A stretch of 58,591 bases of DNA from Dehalococcoidia bacterium (GTDB lineage Bacteria; Chloroflexota; Dehalococcoidia; Lucifugimonadales; UBA3495). Position 1 is the first letter of the stretch, and each line of letters opens with the position of its first letter. Position numbers and translations under genes: made by a program. Below the pieces are notes generated by a model, which made no database searches, had not been told where the DNA came from, and saw only the letters and a program-made list of their open reading frames with translations. The stretch spans positions 1 to 58,591 of the forward strand of contig JAGWBI010000012.1 in NCBI GenBank assembly GCA_021295965.1, written 5' to 3'. Below, piece after piece: positions 38,099 through 46,601 of the stretch.

Positions 38099-38986
38099 TT
38101 AATGGCCGACCCGGTCCTGGAACTCCCGCTCCGTGGTGGCTGCCTCCACCGCCTGGTACTCCGGCAGGCTGATCAACGCCTCCACCTCGGCGCGACGCGT
38201 CGCCACCTCGGCGGACCCGATGCCGATGTGCCCGGTGTCCCGCAGGCTGGTGTACGCCCGCTGGATACCCTCCACCGCCGCAATGGCTGGCGTGGTCGCG
38301 TAGATGATGACCTTGTAACCAAGTCCCTCGTATTCCTGCACCGTGATGTCGTCGGTGCCGGCGATGACCAGCAGGGGCACGTCGGGCACGCCGGCCCGGA
38401 AGGTGGCCAGGTCCTCCCGCTGCCGCACGCCGCGAGGCATAACCACGTCAACGCCCAGGTCGCGCAGGGCGTTGCCCCGGCGGATGGCGTCGTCCATGTC
38501 GCCCTCGACGGCGGTGAAGGAGTCGGTGCGACCGATGATCAGGAAATCAGGGTCGGAGCGTGCTTCCAACGCATACCGCATCTTTTCCAGAAACTCGTCG
38601 ATGGGGATGACGTGCTCCAACCCGGCGTGGTAGGAGGCCCGCTTGGGAAACACCTGGTCCTCGATGTGTATGCCGCAGATGCCGGCCCGCTCGAAGGTGC
38701 GGACGGTGTGCATCGTATGCACTGGGTCCCCATAGCCGGCGCCGGCGTCGCAGATGACGGGCAGCGGCACCGACTTGGCCACCCGCTGGGCCACATCAAC
38801 CTGCTCGGTCAGCGTCATCAGCGGTTCCGTAACGGCCAGGTGCGCCCCGCTCATGTAACCGCCCACGTAAACGGTGTCAAAACCCAGGGACTGCACCACC
38901 CGGGCGGACATGGGATCATAAGCGCCGGGGGCGACGATGGTTTCGCCAGCAACCAGCCGGCTTTTCAGGTCGGAACGTAGCGTCAT
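38099..38986 (-). CDS. Isocitrate lyase/PEP mutase family protein, altered active site
   Basis: A 295-residue TIM barrel of the ICL/PEPM superfamily. The core VYVGGYMSG, CDAGAGYGD, IEDQVFPKRASYHAG and IGRTDS segments are present. Two usual catalytic features are missing: the second Asp of the Mg motif (DADTGYG is here DAGAGYG) and the Cys of the KRCGH motif (here KRASYH). So it is unlikely to be a standard isocitrate or 2-methylisocitrate lyase; oxaloacetate decarboxylase or a phosphonate-type lyase remain possible. The ATG at 38986 has GGAGGTGATT ahead. A hicBA pair lies 124 bp upstream on the same strand. Confidence 0.85.
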   Translation of the reverse strand: MTLRSDLKSRLVAGETIVAPGAYDPMSARVVQSLGFDTVYVGGYMSGAHLAVTEPLMTLTEQVDVAQRVAKSVPLPVICDAGAGYGDPVHTMHTVRTFERAGICGIHIEDQVFPKRASYHAGLEHVIPIDEFLEKMRYALEARSDPDFLIIGRTDSFTAVEGDMDDAIRRGNALRDLGVDVVMPRGVRQREDLATFRAGVPDVPLLVIAGTDDITVQEYEGLGYKVIIYATTPAIAAVEGIQRAYTSLRDTGHIGIGSAEVATRRAEVEALISLPEYQAVEAATTEREFQDRVGH

Positions 38987-39110
38987 TGGAATCACCTCCG
39001 ATTGCTCAAAGTCTTGTTGCGGATTTTTCGGGGCGAAGCGTACCACATCGTCTCCCACCGGTTTAGCCGAAAGGGTTCCGACAGCGCCAAGGGAGGAAGC
39101 TGGCAACCCT

Positions 39111-39332
39111 TCACTCGAACAACGTCCTGGGCAACCCTGATTGCCGGATGATTGACAGCAGCGTTCCAATCCGTAATTCCCGGTGGTCGGGGACCGGCAC
39201 GGTGATAGTGTTTCCGGCCGCAACCCTTTGCATAACTATGTGGCTGCCTCCCTGTCGCCGGACCTCTGTGAAACCATGCTGCGCCAGTATTCCGCAGGCC
39301 TCCCGGCCCGACAGCACACGCAGCCTAGCCAA
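39111..39332 (-). CDS. hicA: HicA toxin
   Basis: A 73-residue HicA (YcfA-like) mRNA interferase with MARLRVLSGREACGILAQHGF, the catalytic His in RRQGGSHIVMQ and the TVPVPDHRELRIGTLLSIIRQ beta-strand segment. Start taken at TTG 39332, which gives the normal N-terminus and has GAGG upstream; a longer TTG start at 39344 is possible. It overlaps hicB by 8 bp. Confidence 0.9.
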   Translation of the reverse strand: MARLRVLSGREACGILAQHGFTEVRRQGGSHIVMQRVAAGNTITVPVPDHRELRIGTLLSIIRQSGLPRTLFE

Positions 39333-39549
39333 CCTTAACCTCAACTTGGGTTACGTACACTTCATCGTGCAGGCGGCGCTGAACTTCGTCAGCGGATGCC
39401 GTTTCAAAAAACAGCTTCAACGCCTCTTGCAGGTTGCTGCGAGCCTGGCTCACCGTGTCGCCCTGGCTGGCGATGTCTAATTCGGGGCAAAGAGCGACGT
39501 AGCCGTCGCCCTCCCGTTCTATAATGGCCGTTAACTGCCTGGTCATCAT
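39325..39549 (-). CDS. hicB: HicB antitoxin
   Basis: A 74-residue HicB-type antitoxin with MMTRQLTAIIEREGDGYVALCPELDIASQGDT and the ARSNLQEALKLFFETA helix, the partial RNase-H-like fold that blocks HicA. AAGGAG precedes the ATG. It is upstream of hicA (8-bp overlap). The pair begins 21 bp after the LLM gene's stop, so it may be transcribed from that promoter. Confidence 0.9.
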   Translation of the reverse strand: MMTRQLTAIIEREGDGYVALCPELDIASQGDTVSQARSNLQEALKLFFETASADEVQRRLHDEVYVTQVEVKVG

Positions 39550-39569
39550 CCATCTCCTTGTACGAACTC

Positions 39570-40523
39570 CTAGTCCGCCGGTATCAACGGCATCACCTCA
39601 CGGGCAAACCGTTCCATGGCCTCCTGCTGCTGGTCGGCGCTGTCGGCAGGGAAGCTGAAGATGAAGTGCCGCACGCCCAGGTCCTGGTACTGACGCAGGT
39701 CGGCGGCGATTTGCTCGGGCCGGCCCGCAACCATGCGGCGGTTCGCATCCGGCTCGTCCTGGAATACGCAGTCGGTGCTGAACACCAGGTCCACGGCGTC
39801 CTCGGCGCGTCCGGCGCGGGCGCTGACGCGGCGCAGGTGGGCGACTTTCTCAGCCAGTTCCTCGGGTTCCAGGATTGCCGGTGGGCGCAGGCCAATGGGC
39901 ATCCAGCCGTCGCCCAGGGTGGCGGCGCGGCGGATGGCCGGATTGGTGTGGCCGCCGATCCAGATGGGCGGGTGGGGCTTCTGCACCGGCTTGGGCAGGA
40001 AACCGGCGCCGGCGATGTCGTAATGCTCGCCGTGGAACTCCGGGTTGTCCGATGTCCACAGTTCCTTGAAAATCTGGATGTACTCGTCGGTGACCTTACC
40101 GCGCTGGGCGTAGGTGTCCAGCCCCATGGCCTGGAACTCCTCCTCCATCCAGCCCACGCCGGCGCCCAGGATAAGCCGGCCGCCGCTGAGCACGTCGAGC
40201 GTTGCCAATATCTTGGCGGTGAGCACCGGGTTGCGGTAGGGCAGGATGAGCACGTGGGTTCCCAGCTTGACCCGCGTGGTGCAGCCGGCCAGGAAGTTCA
40301 GCGCAGCCAGCGGCTCGAAGTAGGTGTTATCCCGTTGGAAGGGCGCCACGCCATCGGCCGCGTAGGGATAGAATGATGACACCTCGTGGGGAATGATGAT
40401 GTGGTCGCTGACCCACACATGGTCAAAGGACAGATCCTCGGCCCGCTGCGCCAGGTTCCGCAGGTTGTCAGGAGACGCCATCGCCCCCCGGCTGGGTAGC
40501 GAACATCCAAAAGTAACCGGCAT
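39570..40523 (-). CDS. LLM-class flavin/F420-dependent oxidoreductase
   Basis: A 317-residue luciferase-like TIM barrel. The N-terminal strand MPVTFGCSLPSRG, FDHVWVSDHIIIP, LGTHVLILPYRNP, GVGWMEEEFQAMGLD and WIGGHTNPAIRRAATLGDGWM match the TIGR03619-like F420-dependent subgroup. No other F420 genes are visible here, so cofactor use is inference. GAGGTG lies before the ATG. Confidence 0.9.
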   Translation of the reverse strand: MPVTFGCSLPSRGAMASPDNLRNLAQRAEDLSFDHVWVSDHIIIPHEVSSFYPYAADGVAPFQRDNTYFEPLAALNFLAGCTTRVKLGTHVLILPYRNPVLTAKILATLDVLSGGRLILGAGVGWMEEEFQAMGLDTYAQRGKVTDEYIQIFKELWTSDNPEFHGEHYDIAGAGFLPKPVQKPHPPIWIGGHTNPAIRRAATLGDGWMPIGLRPPAILEPEELAEKVAHLRRVSARAGRAEDAVDLVFSTDCVFQDEPDANRRMVAGRPEQIAADLRQYQDLGVRHFIFSFPADSADQQQEAMERFAREVMPLIPAD

Positions 40524-40626
40524 GAGATCACCTCTGTGGCAAGTCGGTAGTCATCGATGATAATTGGTCGGATGCTATACTACCATCGTCGTTGCCGCTA
40601 AACGCAGAAACAGTTGAGGGAAAACT

Positions 40627-41082
40627 GTGCCTCCCCGAAACCGCCGCCAGTCGGCTGCCCGCCGGGAAGCGAGCATCCGCAAACATTTGCCCAAGGCTCG
40701 CGAGTATTGGTCAAAGTGGCCGGCCTATCTCGCCGAAGGCGATTTGTGCCAGGCCGGCGAAAAAGGCTGGGGCGCAGTGGCCCAACTGGCAAAAGCGGTG
40801 GCTTCCCATCGTGGCTGGTTTCATTCCAGCCATGAGGCTATCCGCTCCGCCATTCGGCAGATAGCGGACGAATCGGACACGCCAGCCGACATCAGGCGTG
40901 CCCTGATGCACGCAGAAATGTTGCACGGCAATTTTTACGAAATCAACTTGGACCAGATTGATACCGGATTGGCTTTGGAGGATGCCAGAGGACTTCTCGA
41001 AGTGCTCTGGCGCCAGCTGCCCGGCGAATTCACCGGCGGGATCCCATTTGATGAATGGGCCTCCGCTAACGGCGATTCATAA
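40627..41082 (+). CDS. HEPN/PaREP1-like protein
   Basis: A 151-residue helical protein. The pattern AYLAEGDLCQAGEKGWGAVAQLAKAVASHRG, then AEMLHGNFYEINLD, resembles HEPN/PaREP1 helical-bundle proteins, often RNases or partners of a nucleotidyltransferase toxin; the typical R-x4-6-H motif of HEPN is not clear (HRGW, SH). Start at GTG 40627 with GAGGG ahead. It stops directly in front of mnmA (TAA then ATG, no spacer), so they are co-transcribed. Function is uncertain. Confidence 0.55.
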   Translation: MPPRNRRQSAARREASIRKHLPKAREYWSKWPAYLAEGDLCQAGEKGWGAVAQLAKAVASHRGWFHSSHEAIRSAIRQIADESDTPADIRRALMHAEMLHGNFYEINLDQIDTGLALEDARGLLEVLWRQLPGEFTGGIPFDEWASANGDS

Positions 41083-42225
41083 ATGAACTCTCTCGCCAAC
41101 CCTACCATCGCCAGCCGCGTCGTCGTTGCCATGAGCGGCGGCGTGGATTCGTCGGTGGCTGCCCTGCTGCTGCACCGGCAGGGTTACGATGTTATCGGCG
41201 TCACCATGAAGCTGTATGACATTGACCAGGCCGACCTGCCCGAGTACTACCGGGGCTGCTGCACCCTGGACGACGTTGAGGACGCCCGTGCCGTCTGCCG
41301 GATCCTTGGGGCGCCCCACTACGTGCTGAACGTGCAGCGCGAGTTCCGCAGTTTCGTCATCGACTACTTCCGCAGCGAGTACGAGAACGGGCGCACGCCT
41401 CACCCCTGCATCGCCTGCAACGACAAGATCAAATTCAGCTTCCTGGCCCAACGCTCCCGGATGCTCCAGGCCAGCCACGTCGCCACCGGTCACTACGCGC
41501 GCATCGAAAAGGACGCTTCAGACCGTTGGGTTCTGCGCCGCGGCGCGGACGCCGACAAGGACCAGTCCTATGTCCTGTTCGGGATGCGGCAGGAGCAACT
41601 GGCCGCAACCCTGATGCCGGTGGGACACTATCCCAAGTCGCAAATCCGCGACCTGGCCGCCGACGCCGGCTTCCCCAACGCGGACAAGCCGGACAGCCAG
41701 GACATCTGCTTCATCCCCACCGGCGACTACCGCGAATTCCTGCGCCAGCGCACCGACGAGCGACCGGGCGACATCGTTGACGCTGCCGGCAACGTGCTGG
41801 GACAGCACGAGGGCATCCAGTACTTCACCGTCGGCCAGCGACGCGGCCTGGGACTGTCCGGCGGGCCGCCCAAGTTCGTCATACGGCTGGAACCAGATGC
41901 CCGCCGCGTGGTGGTCGGCTCCGAGGACAACCTGTACCAGGACACCCTGTTCGCCGACCCGGTATCGTGGGTGTCGGGAGAACCACCGACCGGCCCGGTC
42001 GATGTAACAGTCAAGATACGCTACAAGTTCGCGGAAGCGCCGGCCACCGTGACCGCCGTCGGCTCCGGCGCATTGGTCCGGTTCCGCGAGTCGCAACGCG
42101 CCATCACGCCCGGCCAGGCTGCCGTGTTCTACCAGGGCGACACCGTCCTCGGCGGCGGCGCAATCGCCGGCCACGAACCGGAGATACCCGCCGCGCCAAG
42201 CGTTGCCGCGACGGTCAATGCCTGA
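41083..42225 (+). CDS. mnmA: tRNA-specific 2-thiouridylase
   Basis: A 380-residue enzyme that thiolates U34 of tRNA-Lys/Glu/Gln. The PP-loop motif SGGVDSS is at 18-24, the catalytic Cys112 in PCIACNDKIKF and its partner Cys209 in SQDICFIPTGD, all present. It begins directly after the HEPN-like gene and its end overlaps rnhB by 8 bp, so the run HEPN-mnmA-rnhB-yraN is one operon. Confidence 0.97.
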   Translation: MNSLANPTIASRVVVAMSGGVDSSVAALLLHRQGYDVIGVTMKLYDIDQADLPEYYRGCCTLDDVEDARAVCRILGAPHYVLNVQREFRSFVIDYFRSEYENGRTPHPCIACNDKIKFSFLAQRSRMLQASHVATGHYARIEKDASDRWVLRRGADADKDQSYVLFGMRQEQLAATLMPVGHYPKSQIRDLAADAGFPNADKPDSQDICFIPTGDYREFLRQRTDERPGDIVDAAGNVLGQHEGIQYFTVGQRRGLGLSGGPPKFVIRLEPDARRVVVGSEDNLYQDTLFADPVSWVSGEPPTGPVDVTVKIRYKFAEAPATVTAVGSGALVRFRESQRAITPGQAAVFYQGDTVLGGGAIAGHEPEIPAAPSVAATVNA

Positions 42226-42859
42226 CCTTGCTCTCGAAACCCAGTTTCGCGCCCAAGGCCATCTCCTGATCGCCGGCGTGGACGAAGCGGGACGCGGCCC
42301 GCTGGCCGGCCCCGTAGCCGCTGCCGCCGTCATTCTCCCACCCGACCTGACCGGCGACGAGTCGTGGCTGAGCGTTATCGATGACAGCAAAAGGTTGACG
42401 GAAACGCGGAGGGTTGCGGCGGCGAAAGTGGTACACGCCAACGCCCTCGCCTGGTCGGTGGAACTGGTAGCGTCCTGCGAAATTGATCGCATCGGCATCG
42501 GCAACGCCGCAATCCGGGCCATGATGGACGCGGTGTCGGTCCTGAATCCGTACCCCCACGCCCTGCTGCTGGACTGGGTCCCCATTAAGCAGTGTCCCCT
42601 GCCTCATCAAACCGTGGTCAAGGGCGACGCGAAATCCCTCTCCATCGCCGCCGCCAGCATTCTCGCCAAAGTGGCCCGCGACGAAACCATGAAGCAGGTG
42701 GACGGTCGCTATCCCGGATATGGTTTCGCCCAACACAAAGGCTACGCAACCGCCCAGCACCTCCGCTGCCTATCCGAATTGGGTCCAACTCCCATTCATC
42801 GCCGTTCCTTCCGCCCCTTGCGACAAGCTCGTCTGCTGCGCGATGCCGACGTCGCATGA
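42218..42859 (+). CDS. rnhB: Ribonuclease HII
   Basis: A 213-residue enzyme cleaving RNA in RNA/DNA hybrids and removing misincorporated ribonucleotides. The metal motif AGVDEAGRGPLAGP, IDDSKRLT and the region LLLDWVPIK followed by KGDAKSLSIAAASILAKVARD are present, with the acidic residues of the family intact apart from the unusual LLLDWV strand. The ATG at 42218 overlaps the mnmA stop by 8 bp. Confidence 0.96.
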   Translation: MPDLALETQFRAQGHLLIAGVDEAGRGPLAGPVAAAAVILPPDLTGDESWLSVIDDSKRLTETRRVAAAKVVHANALAWSVELVASCEIDRIGIGNAAIRAMMDAVSVLNPYPHALLLDWVPIKQCPLPHQTVVKGDAKSLSIAAASILAKVARDETMKQVDGRYPGYGFAQHKGYATAQHLRCLSELGPTPIHRRSFRPLRQARLLRDADVA

Positions 42860-43247
42860 CTCCTCTGGTTCCGGTCGGCTGTCACCGCAGCAGATCGGGG
42901 GTGTCGGCGAACGGCTGGCCCGTAACCACCTGGAGGCCAAAGGCTACCGCATCGTCGCGTGCAACTACCGCTGCCGCTGGGGAGAGGTTGACCTGGTTGC
43001 CCGTGATGGCCCGGTATGGGTGTTCGTGGAAGTCCGCACCCGGCGCGGCGACGCCTACGGCGTACCGGAAGAGTCGCTTACGCCGGACAAAGCCCAGCGT
43101 CTCATGCTGACTGCCCAGCACTTCTTTGGGGAATTACAGGACGGATCCGCTGAAGCGGACTGGCGCATCGACCTGGTGGCGATCCGCCTGGGGCCGGCCC
43201 GTAGGGTGCTTGACATCCATCACCTGGAAAACGTCGTCGCAGGATGA
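42843..43247 (+). CDS. yraN: YraN/UPF0102 family nuclease-like protein
   Basis: A 134-residue protein with the YraN core: GERLARNHLEAKGYRIVACNYRCRWGEVDLVARDG, VFVEVRTRRG and the later DKAQRLML and WRIDLVAI segments. These are the motif elements of a restriction-endonuclease fold; YraN proteins usually follow rnhB, as here. The chosen ATG at 42843 overlaps rnhB by 17 bp. Its exact substrate is unknown. Confidence 0.92.
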   Translation: MPTSHDSSGSGRLSPQQIGGVGERLARNHLEAKGYRIVACNYRCRWGEVDLVARDGPVWVFVEVRTRRGDAYGVPEESLTPDKAQRLMLTAQHFFGELQDGSAEADWRIDLVAIRLGPARRVLDIHHLENVVAG

Positions 43248-43311
43248 TGCCAGGCGAATGCTATAATTCCCCACGTCGTCACCGCGTGACCGTATCATTG
43301 CGAGGCTCGCC

Positions 43312-44100
43312 ATGACATCCAAACCAGCGAAAACCCGGCTGGCCGGTCCCCACTCTCATCTGACCGAACTGCCAACCCCGCCCAAACGTCCCGATGCCAT
43401 GAAGCAAAGGCGGCACATCGCCAAAGCCGACCAGATCTTGCGCAGCCACCACCGGAACCGGCCCGACGTCCTGGTGTCGGGACAGGGTTATCTTTGCCGG
43501 GAGGCCAGAGAGGCCCGACAGTCGCCCCGGCCCGATTGCATCGTCTCCTTCAGCTTGTCCATCCCTCCAGATGTAATTGAGGACGTGGCCAATGGTTACG
43601 TCATAAGCGAACTCGGCAAACCGCCGGAATTCGTGCTGGAGGTGGCCTCGGAAAGTACCGGCGAAAGGGATTACACGGTGAAGCGGGAAATCTACGCTCG
43701 ATTTGGGGTGAAGGAATACTGGCGATTCGACTATACCGGAGGACGTTTCCACGACGTGCCCCTGGCCGGCGACCGATTGGTGGGCGACAGGTACGAGTCC
43801 ATACCCGTTGAGGAAAGGGAAGACGGCACCATACGCGGACGCAGCGCGGAGTTGGACCTGGAATTGCACTGGCATTTCGGCCAACTGCGCTTCTGGGATC
43901 CAGCGACCGGAGAGTATTTGCCGGATCTGATTGAAGCGCTGGAAGCGCTGGCAATGGCCGAGTCGCAGCGGGACAGCGCCGAAGAGCAGCGTGATGCTGC
44001 CATTGCTCAGCGTGATGACGCCATCTCCCAGCGCGACACCGCCCGGTCGCGCATCCAGGAACTGGAGGCAGAACTGCGCCGCCTCCGCTCTGAAGATTAG
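43312..44100 (+). CDS. Uma2 family (DUF820) endonuclease-like protein
   Basis: A 262-residue protein. The Uma2 core is visible as RPDCIVSFSLSIP..., FVLEVASESTGERDYTVKREIYARFGVKEYWRFD, with the Asp and Glu of a restriction-endonuclease fold. The C-terminus (218-262) is a coiled coil with four 7-residue repeats containing QRD. A TATAAT at 43262-43267 may serve as its promoter, though no good -35 box is seen at the right spacing. The function of Uma2 proteins is not settled. Confidence 0.85.
   Translation: MTSKPAKTRLAGPHSHLTELPTPPKRPDAMKQRRHIAKADQILRSHHRNRPDVLVSGQGYLCREAREARQSPRPDCIVSFSLSIPPDVIEDVANGYVISELGKPPEFVLEVASESTGERDYTVKREIYARFGVKEYWRFDYTGGRFHDVPLAGDRLVGDRYESIPVEEREDGTIRGRSAELDLELHWHFGQLRFWDPATGEYLPDLIEALEALAMAESQRDSAEEQRDAAIAQRDDAISQRDTARSRIQELEAELRRLRSED
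43960..44043 (+). repeat. Four tandem 21-bp repeats encoding a QRD heptad
   Basis: Units start at 43960, 43981, 44002 and 44023, each encoding a 7-residue repeat with CAGCG(G/T/C)GA at its centre (QRD). They lengthen the coiled coil of the Uma2 protein and may vary in number. Confidence 0.75.
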
Positions 44101-44133
44101 TCTGCCTCGAAGGCGGTTGACCCCTACCTGGTT

Positions 44134-44234
44134 GGTCATCGCAAGGAGCGGGAGACGTGGCGATCCCGTTGCCAGAGCGACGACCCACCCGAATAACGAG
44201 ATTGCCATCCGCCAGAGGCGGGCTCGCAATGACA
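44134..44234. repeat. Dispersed repeat, family B copy
   Basis: TCATCGCAAGGAGCGGGAGA to GCTCGCAATGACAGG, an imperfect inverted repeat of the same class as at 7876, in the gap between the Uma2 and apt genes. Confidence 0.6.
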
Positions 44235-44354
44235 GGTCAGGGAAAGTGGGTAGGCACGAGCGGATGCGGCGGTTGACTGTGCCACCGCCGGATACTAGAC
44301 TAATTGCCGCTTGGCCCGCCGGCCAACACGAACCTTCCAGCGGGCGGCGTCACC

Positions 44355-44885
44355 ATGGCTATCGACCTCGCCGAACATATTCGCAACATCCCCGACTTCC
44401 CCATTCATGGGGTCCAGTTTAAGGACATCACCTCACTGCTTTTGTCGCCGGACGCGTTCAGCGAGACCATCAACCGCATGGTCGAACAGGCGCGTAAGCG
44501 GGAGGTGGATGGCTTGGCCGCAATCGACTCTCGGGGTTTCCTGTTCGCCGCGCCGATGGCGGACCGCATGGGGTTACCCCTGGTGCTGGTGAGGAAGGCG
44601 GGGAAGTTGCCCGGTGAAACGATTGGGTACGAATACACGCTGGAATACGGCTCAAATACCCTTGAGATCCATGCCGGGGACATCACACCGGGTCAACGTA
44701 TTTTGATAATCGACGACCTGCTTGCCACCGGGGGTAGCATCGAAGCCGCCGCAAACCTGGTAAAAAACGCCGGCGGCATCCCCGCCAGCGTCGGGGTGGT
44801 AATTGAGCTAATCGGTTTGGGCGGGCGCCAAAACCTGGCCGACTACGACCTCTTTTCCCTGGTCACTTTTGAAGTGGACGAATAG
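44355..44885 (+). CDS. apt: Adenine phosphoribosyltransferase
   Basis: A 176-residue purine salvage enzyme (adenine + PRPP to AMP). It has FPIHGVQFKDIT, LAAIDSRGFLFAAPMA, VLVRKAGKLPGET and the PRPP motif ILIIDDLLATGGS, all intact. The ATG at 44355 gives the normal MAIDLAEHIRNIPDFP start; the longer frame has no family content. A family B repeat fills the gap upstream. Confidence 0.97.
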   Translation: MAIDLAEHIRNIPDFPIHGVQFKDITSLLLSPDAFSETINRMVEQARKREVDGLAAIDSRGFLFAAPMADRMGLPLVLVRKAGKLPGETIGYEYTLEYGSNTLEIHAGDITPGQRILIIDDLLATGGSIEAAANLVKNAGGIPASVGVVIELIGLGGRQNLADYDLFSLVTFEVDE

Positions 44886-44926
44886 CCGCCAGCGAAATTC
44901 GCAGCGCACTCAGGAGGATTTCCCCA

Positions 44927-45799
44927 ATGGCAGACAAAGCAACTATCGGCAACGTAGAAGTTACCGCCGTCATCGACATGGTTCCGCCGCCGCGCGAGCC
45001 GTCAGCGATGTTCCCCGACGTCTCCGCCGACGCCTGGGCGTCTTATCAAGACACCCTGGAAGACGGTCAGCTCCAGCTTTATTACGGAGTCTTCCTGCTC
45101 AAGACCTCGGAACACGTCATACTGGTGGACACCGGCATGGGCCCCGGCCCGCACCCCGACCGGGGCAACGTCACCGGCAACCTCTACGAGGAGCTGCGGC
45201 CCCACCTGGAGTCCAACGTCGGCGTCAACAACACCAACGTCGGCCCCAGCGACTCGGTCAACTACATCATTCACACCCACCTGCACGGCGACCATGTTGG
45301 CTGGAACCTGCGCTACTCCGGCGGGATGCCGGCGCCCAACTTCCGCCGGGCGCGGTACGTGATGTCGCGCCCCGACTACGACTACTTCACGTCGGAACAG
45401 GGTCGCCAGATGTACCCCTACATCGACCGTCAGGTCATGCCCCTGCGTCGCCTGCGTCTCCAGCAGATCCTGGAAGAGCCGGAACACACCATCAGCGACG
45501 AAATCTCCATCGCCCCGGCCCCCGGTCACACGCCCGGCCACCAGGTGGTGCTGATCAACTCCAACGGCCAGCGGGGGGTCGTTATGGGCGACGTGCTCCA
45601 CACCATCGCCCAGGTATCCGAGCCTTCCTGGTGCGCCGGCGTGGACACCGACAAGGAGCAGTCCGCCGCATCGCGAGCGCGCCTGCTGGATGCCGCCGAG
45701 GAAGGCGACTGGACCATCTGCGCCGGCCACTTCCCGCCGGGGAAGCAGATCGGCAAGATCGCCCGCGTGGACGGCAAGCGGGTCTGGCAACCCCTCTAG
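44927..45799 (+). CDS. MBL-fold metallo-hydrolase
   Basis: A 290-residue protein with the metallo-beta-lactamase motif HTHLHGDHVGW, further ligands in APGHTPGHQV and MGDVLH, and a final CAGHFP segment. The two-zinc site looks complete. Family members include lactonases and arylsulfatase-type enzymes; the VILVDTGMGPG lead and PP.. start fit the quorum-quenching lactonase-like branch, but the substrate is unknown. AGGAGG precedes the ATG. Confidence 0.92.
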   Translation: MADKATIGNVEVTAVIDMVPPPREPSAMFPDVSADAWASYQDTLEDGQLQLYYGVFLLKTSEHVILVDTGMGPGPHPDRGNVTGNLYEELRPHLESNVGVNNTNVGPSDSVNYIIHTHLHGDHVGWNLRYSGGMPAPNFRRARYVMSRPDYDYFTSEQGRQMYPYIDRQVMPLRRLRLQQILEEPEHTISDEISIAPAPGHTPGHQVVLINSNGQRGVVMGDVLHTIAQVSEPSWCAGVDTDKEQSAASRARLLDAAEEGDWTICAGHFPPGKQIGKIARVDGKRVWQPL

Positions 45800-45822
45800 C
45801 CCAGCCTCTAACCGCTTGAACT

Positions 45823-45853
<31 letters not shown>

Positions 45854-45875
45854 CTGTTGCCCGGAGCGATCCCGT

Positions 45876-46601
45876 ATGACCCAACTTCGGAACCTTTTGG
45901 AACGCATTGAACAGGGCAGCGGTCCCTCATTGGGGTTCGGCTCTTCGCAATCCGCGCGCCTGCCGGGGATGGCGCTGATCGGCCGGTGCTCCGGCGACAT
46001 GGACTCCGCCCTAGCCGCCGCGTCCGATTCCGCTGACGTGCTGGTTATCGCCGCTCCTGATCTCTCCCCGGACACGATGCCGGACATTCGCGGCCGAGTC
46101 TGGGGCATTGGCGGCGCGCCTCTAACGCCTGAAAACGTCGTGCTTTGGCAGGACGCCGGCGCCGATTTCATGGTGTCTCCGCCGGCTGGCGCACTGGTGG
46201 ACGCCATCAACATGGCCCAGCCGGGCATGACTCACGGAATGCGTATTCCGGACGAACCAAACGACGTCATCTGGCGAATGCTCGCCGCCGCACCGGTGGA
46301 TTTCCTGGTGCTGGACAAATCGGCCATGACCGGCCCCTGGACCTTCGCGGACCTGGCCCAGGTGTCCGACGCCGTCAGCCGGACCGACAAGTTCCAGTTG
46401 GTGCGATTGGGCATTCGGGCCACCGCCAACGAATTGCTCGCCTTACGCCAGGCCGGCGCCGTGGCCGTTGTCGCCGAGGCCAATGACCTGGGCGCGGATG
46501 GCATGGCAGCGCTGAAAGCCGACCTGATGGCCTTGCCCCGCGCGCAGCCGGCGTCCCGCCGCCGGGTACAGCCGGGAAGCCTGGAAAATCCTGCTACGTG
46601 A
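45876..46601 (+). CDS. Hypothetical protein, TIM-barrel-like, 241 aa
   Basis: Not recognised as a named family. The pattern of strands (MALIGR, DVLVIAAPDLS, RVWGIGGAPL, GADFMVSPPAGALVDAINMAQ, VDFLVLDKSAM, FQLVRLGIRATANELLALRQAGAVAVVAEAN) is (beta/alpha)-like, and could be a phosphate-binding or aldolase-type barrel. It overlaps the following gene by 4 bp (GTGA), so it is translationally coupled to the membrane protease. Confidence 0.5.
   Translation: MTQLRNLLERIEQGSGPSLGFGSSQSARLPGMALIGRCSGDMDSALAAASDSADVLVIAAPDLSPDTMPDIRGRVWGIGGAPLTPENVVLWQDAGADFMVSPPAGALVDAINMAQPGMTHGMRIPDEPNDVIWRMLAAAPVDFLVLDKSAMTGPWTFADLAQVSDAVSRTDKFQLVRLGIRATANELLALRQAGAVAVVAEANDLGADGMAALKADLMALPRAQPASRRRVQPGSLENPAT

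Noticed and set aside
43210..43267. TTGACA (43210) with TATAAT (43262) as a promoter pair for the Uma2 gene
   Set aside because: The spacing is 46 bp, far from the 16-18 bp needed. TATAAT alone may still be used, but not with this -35 box.
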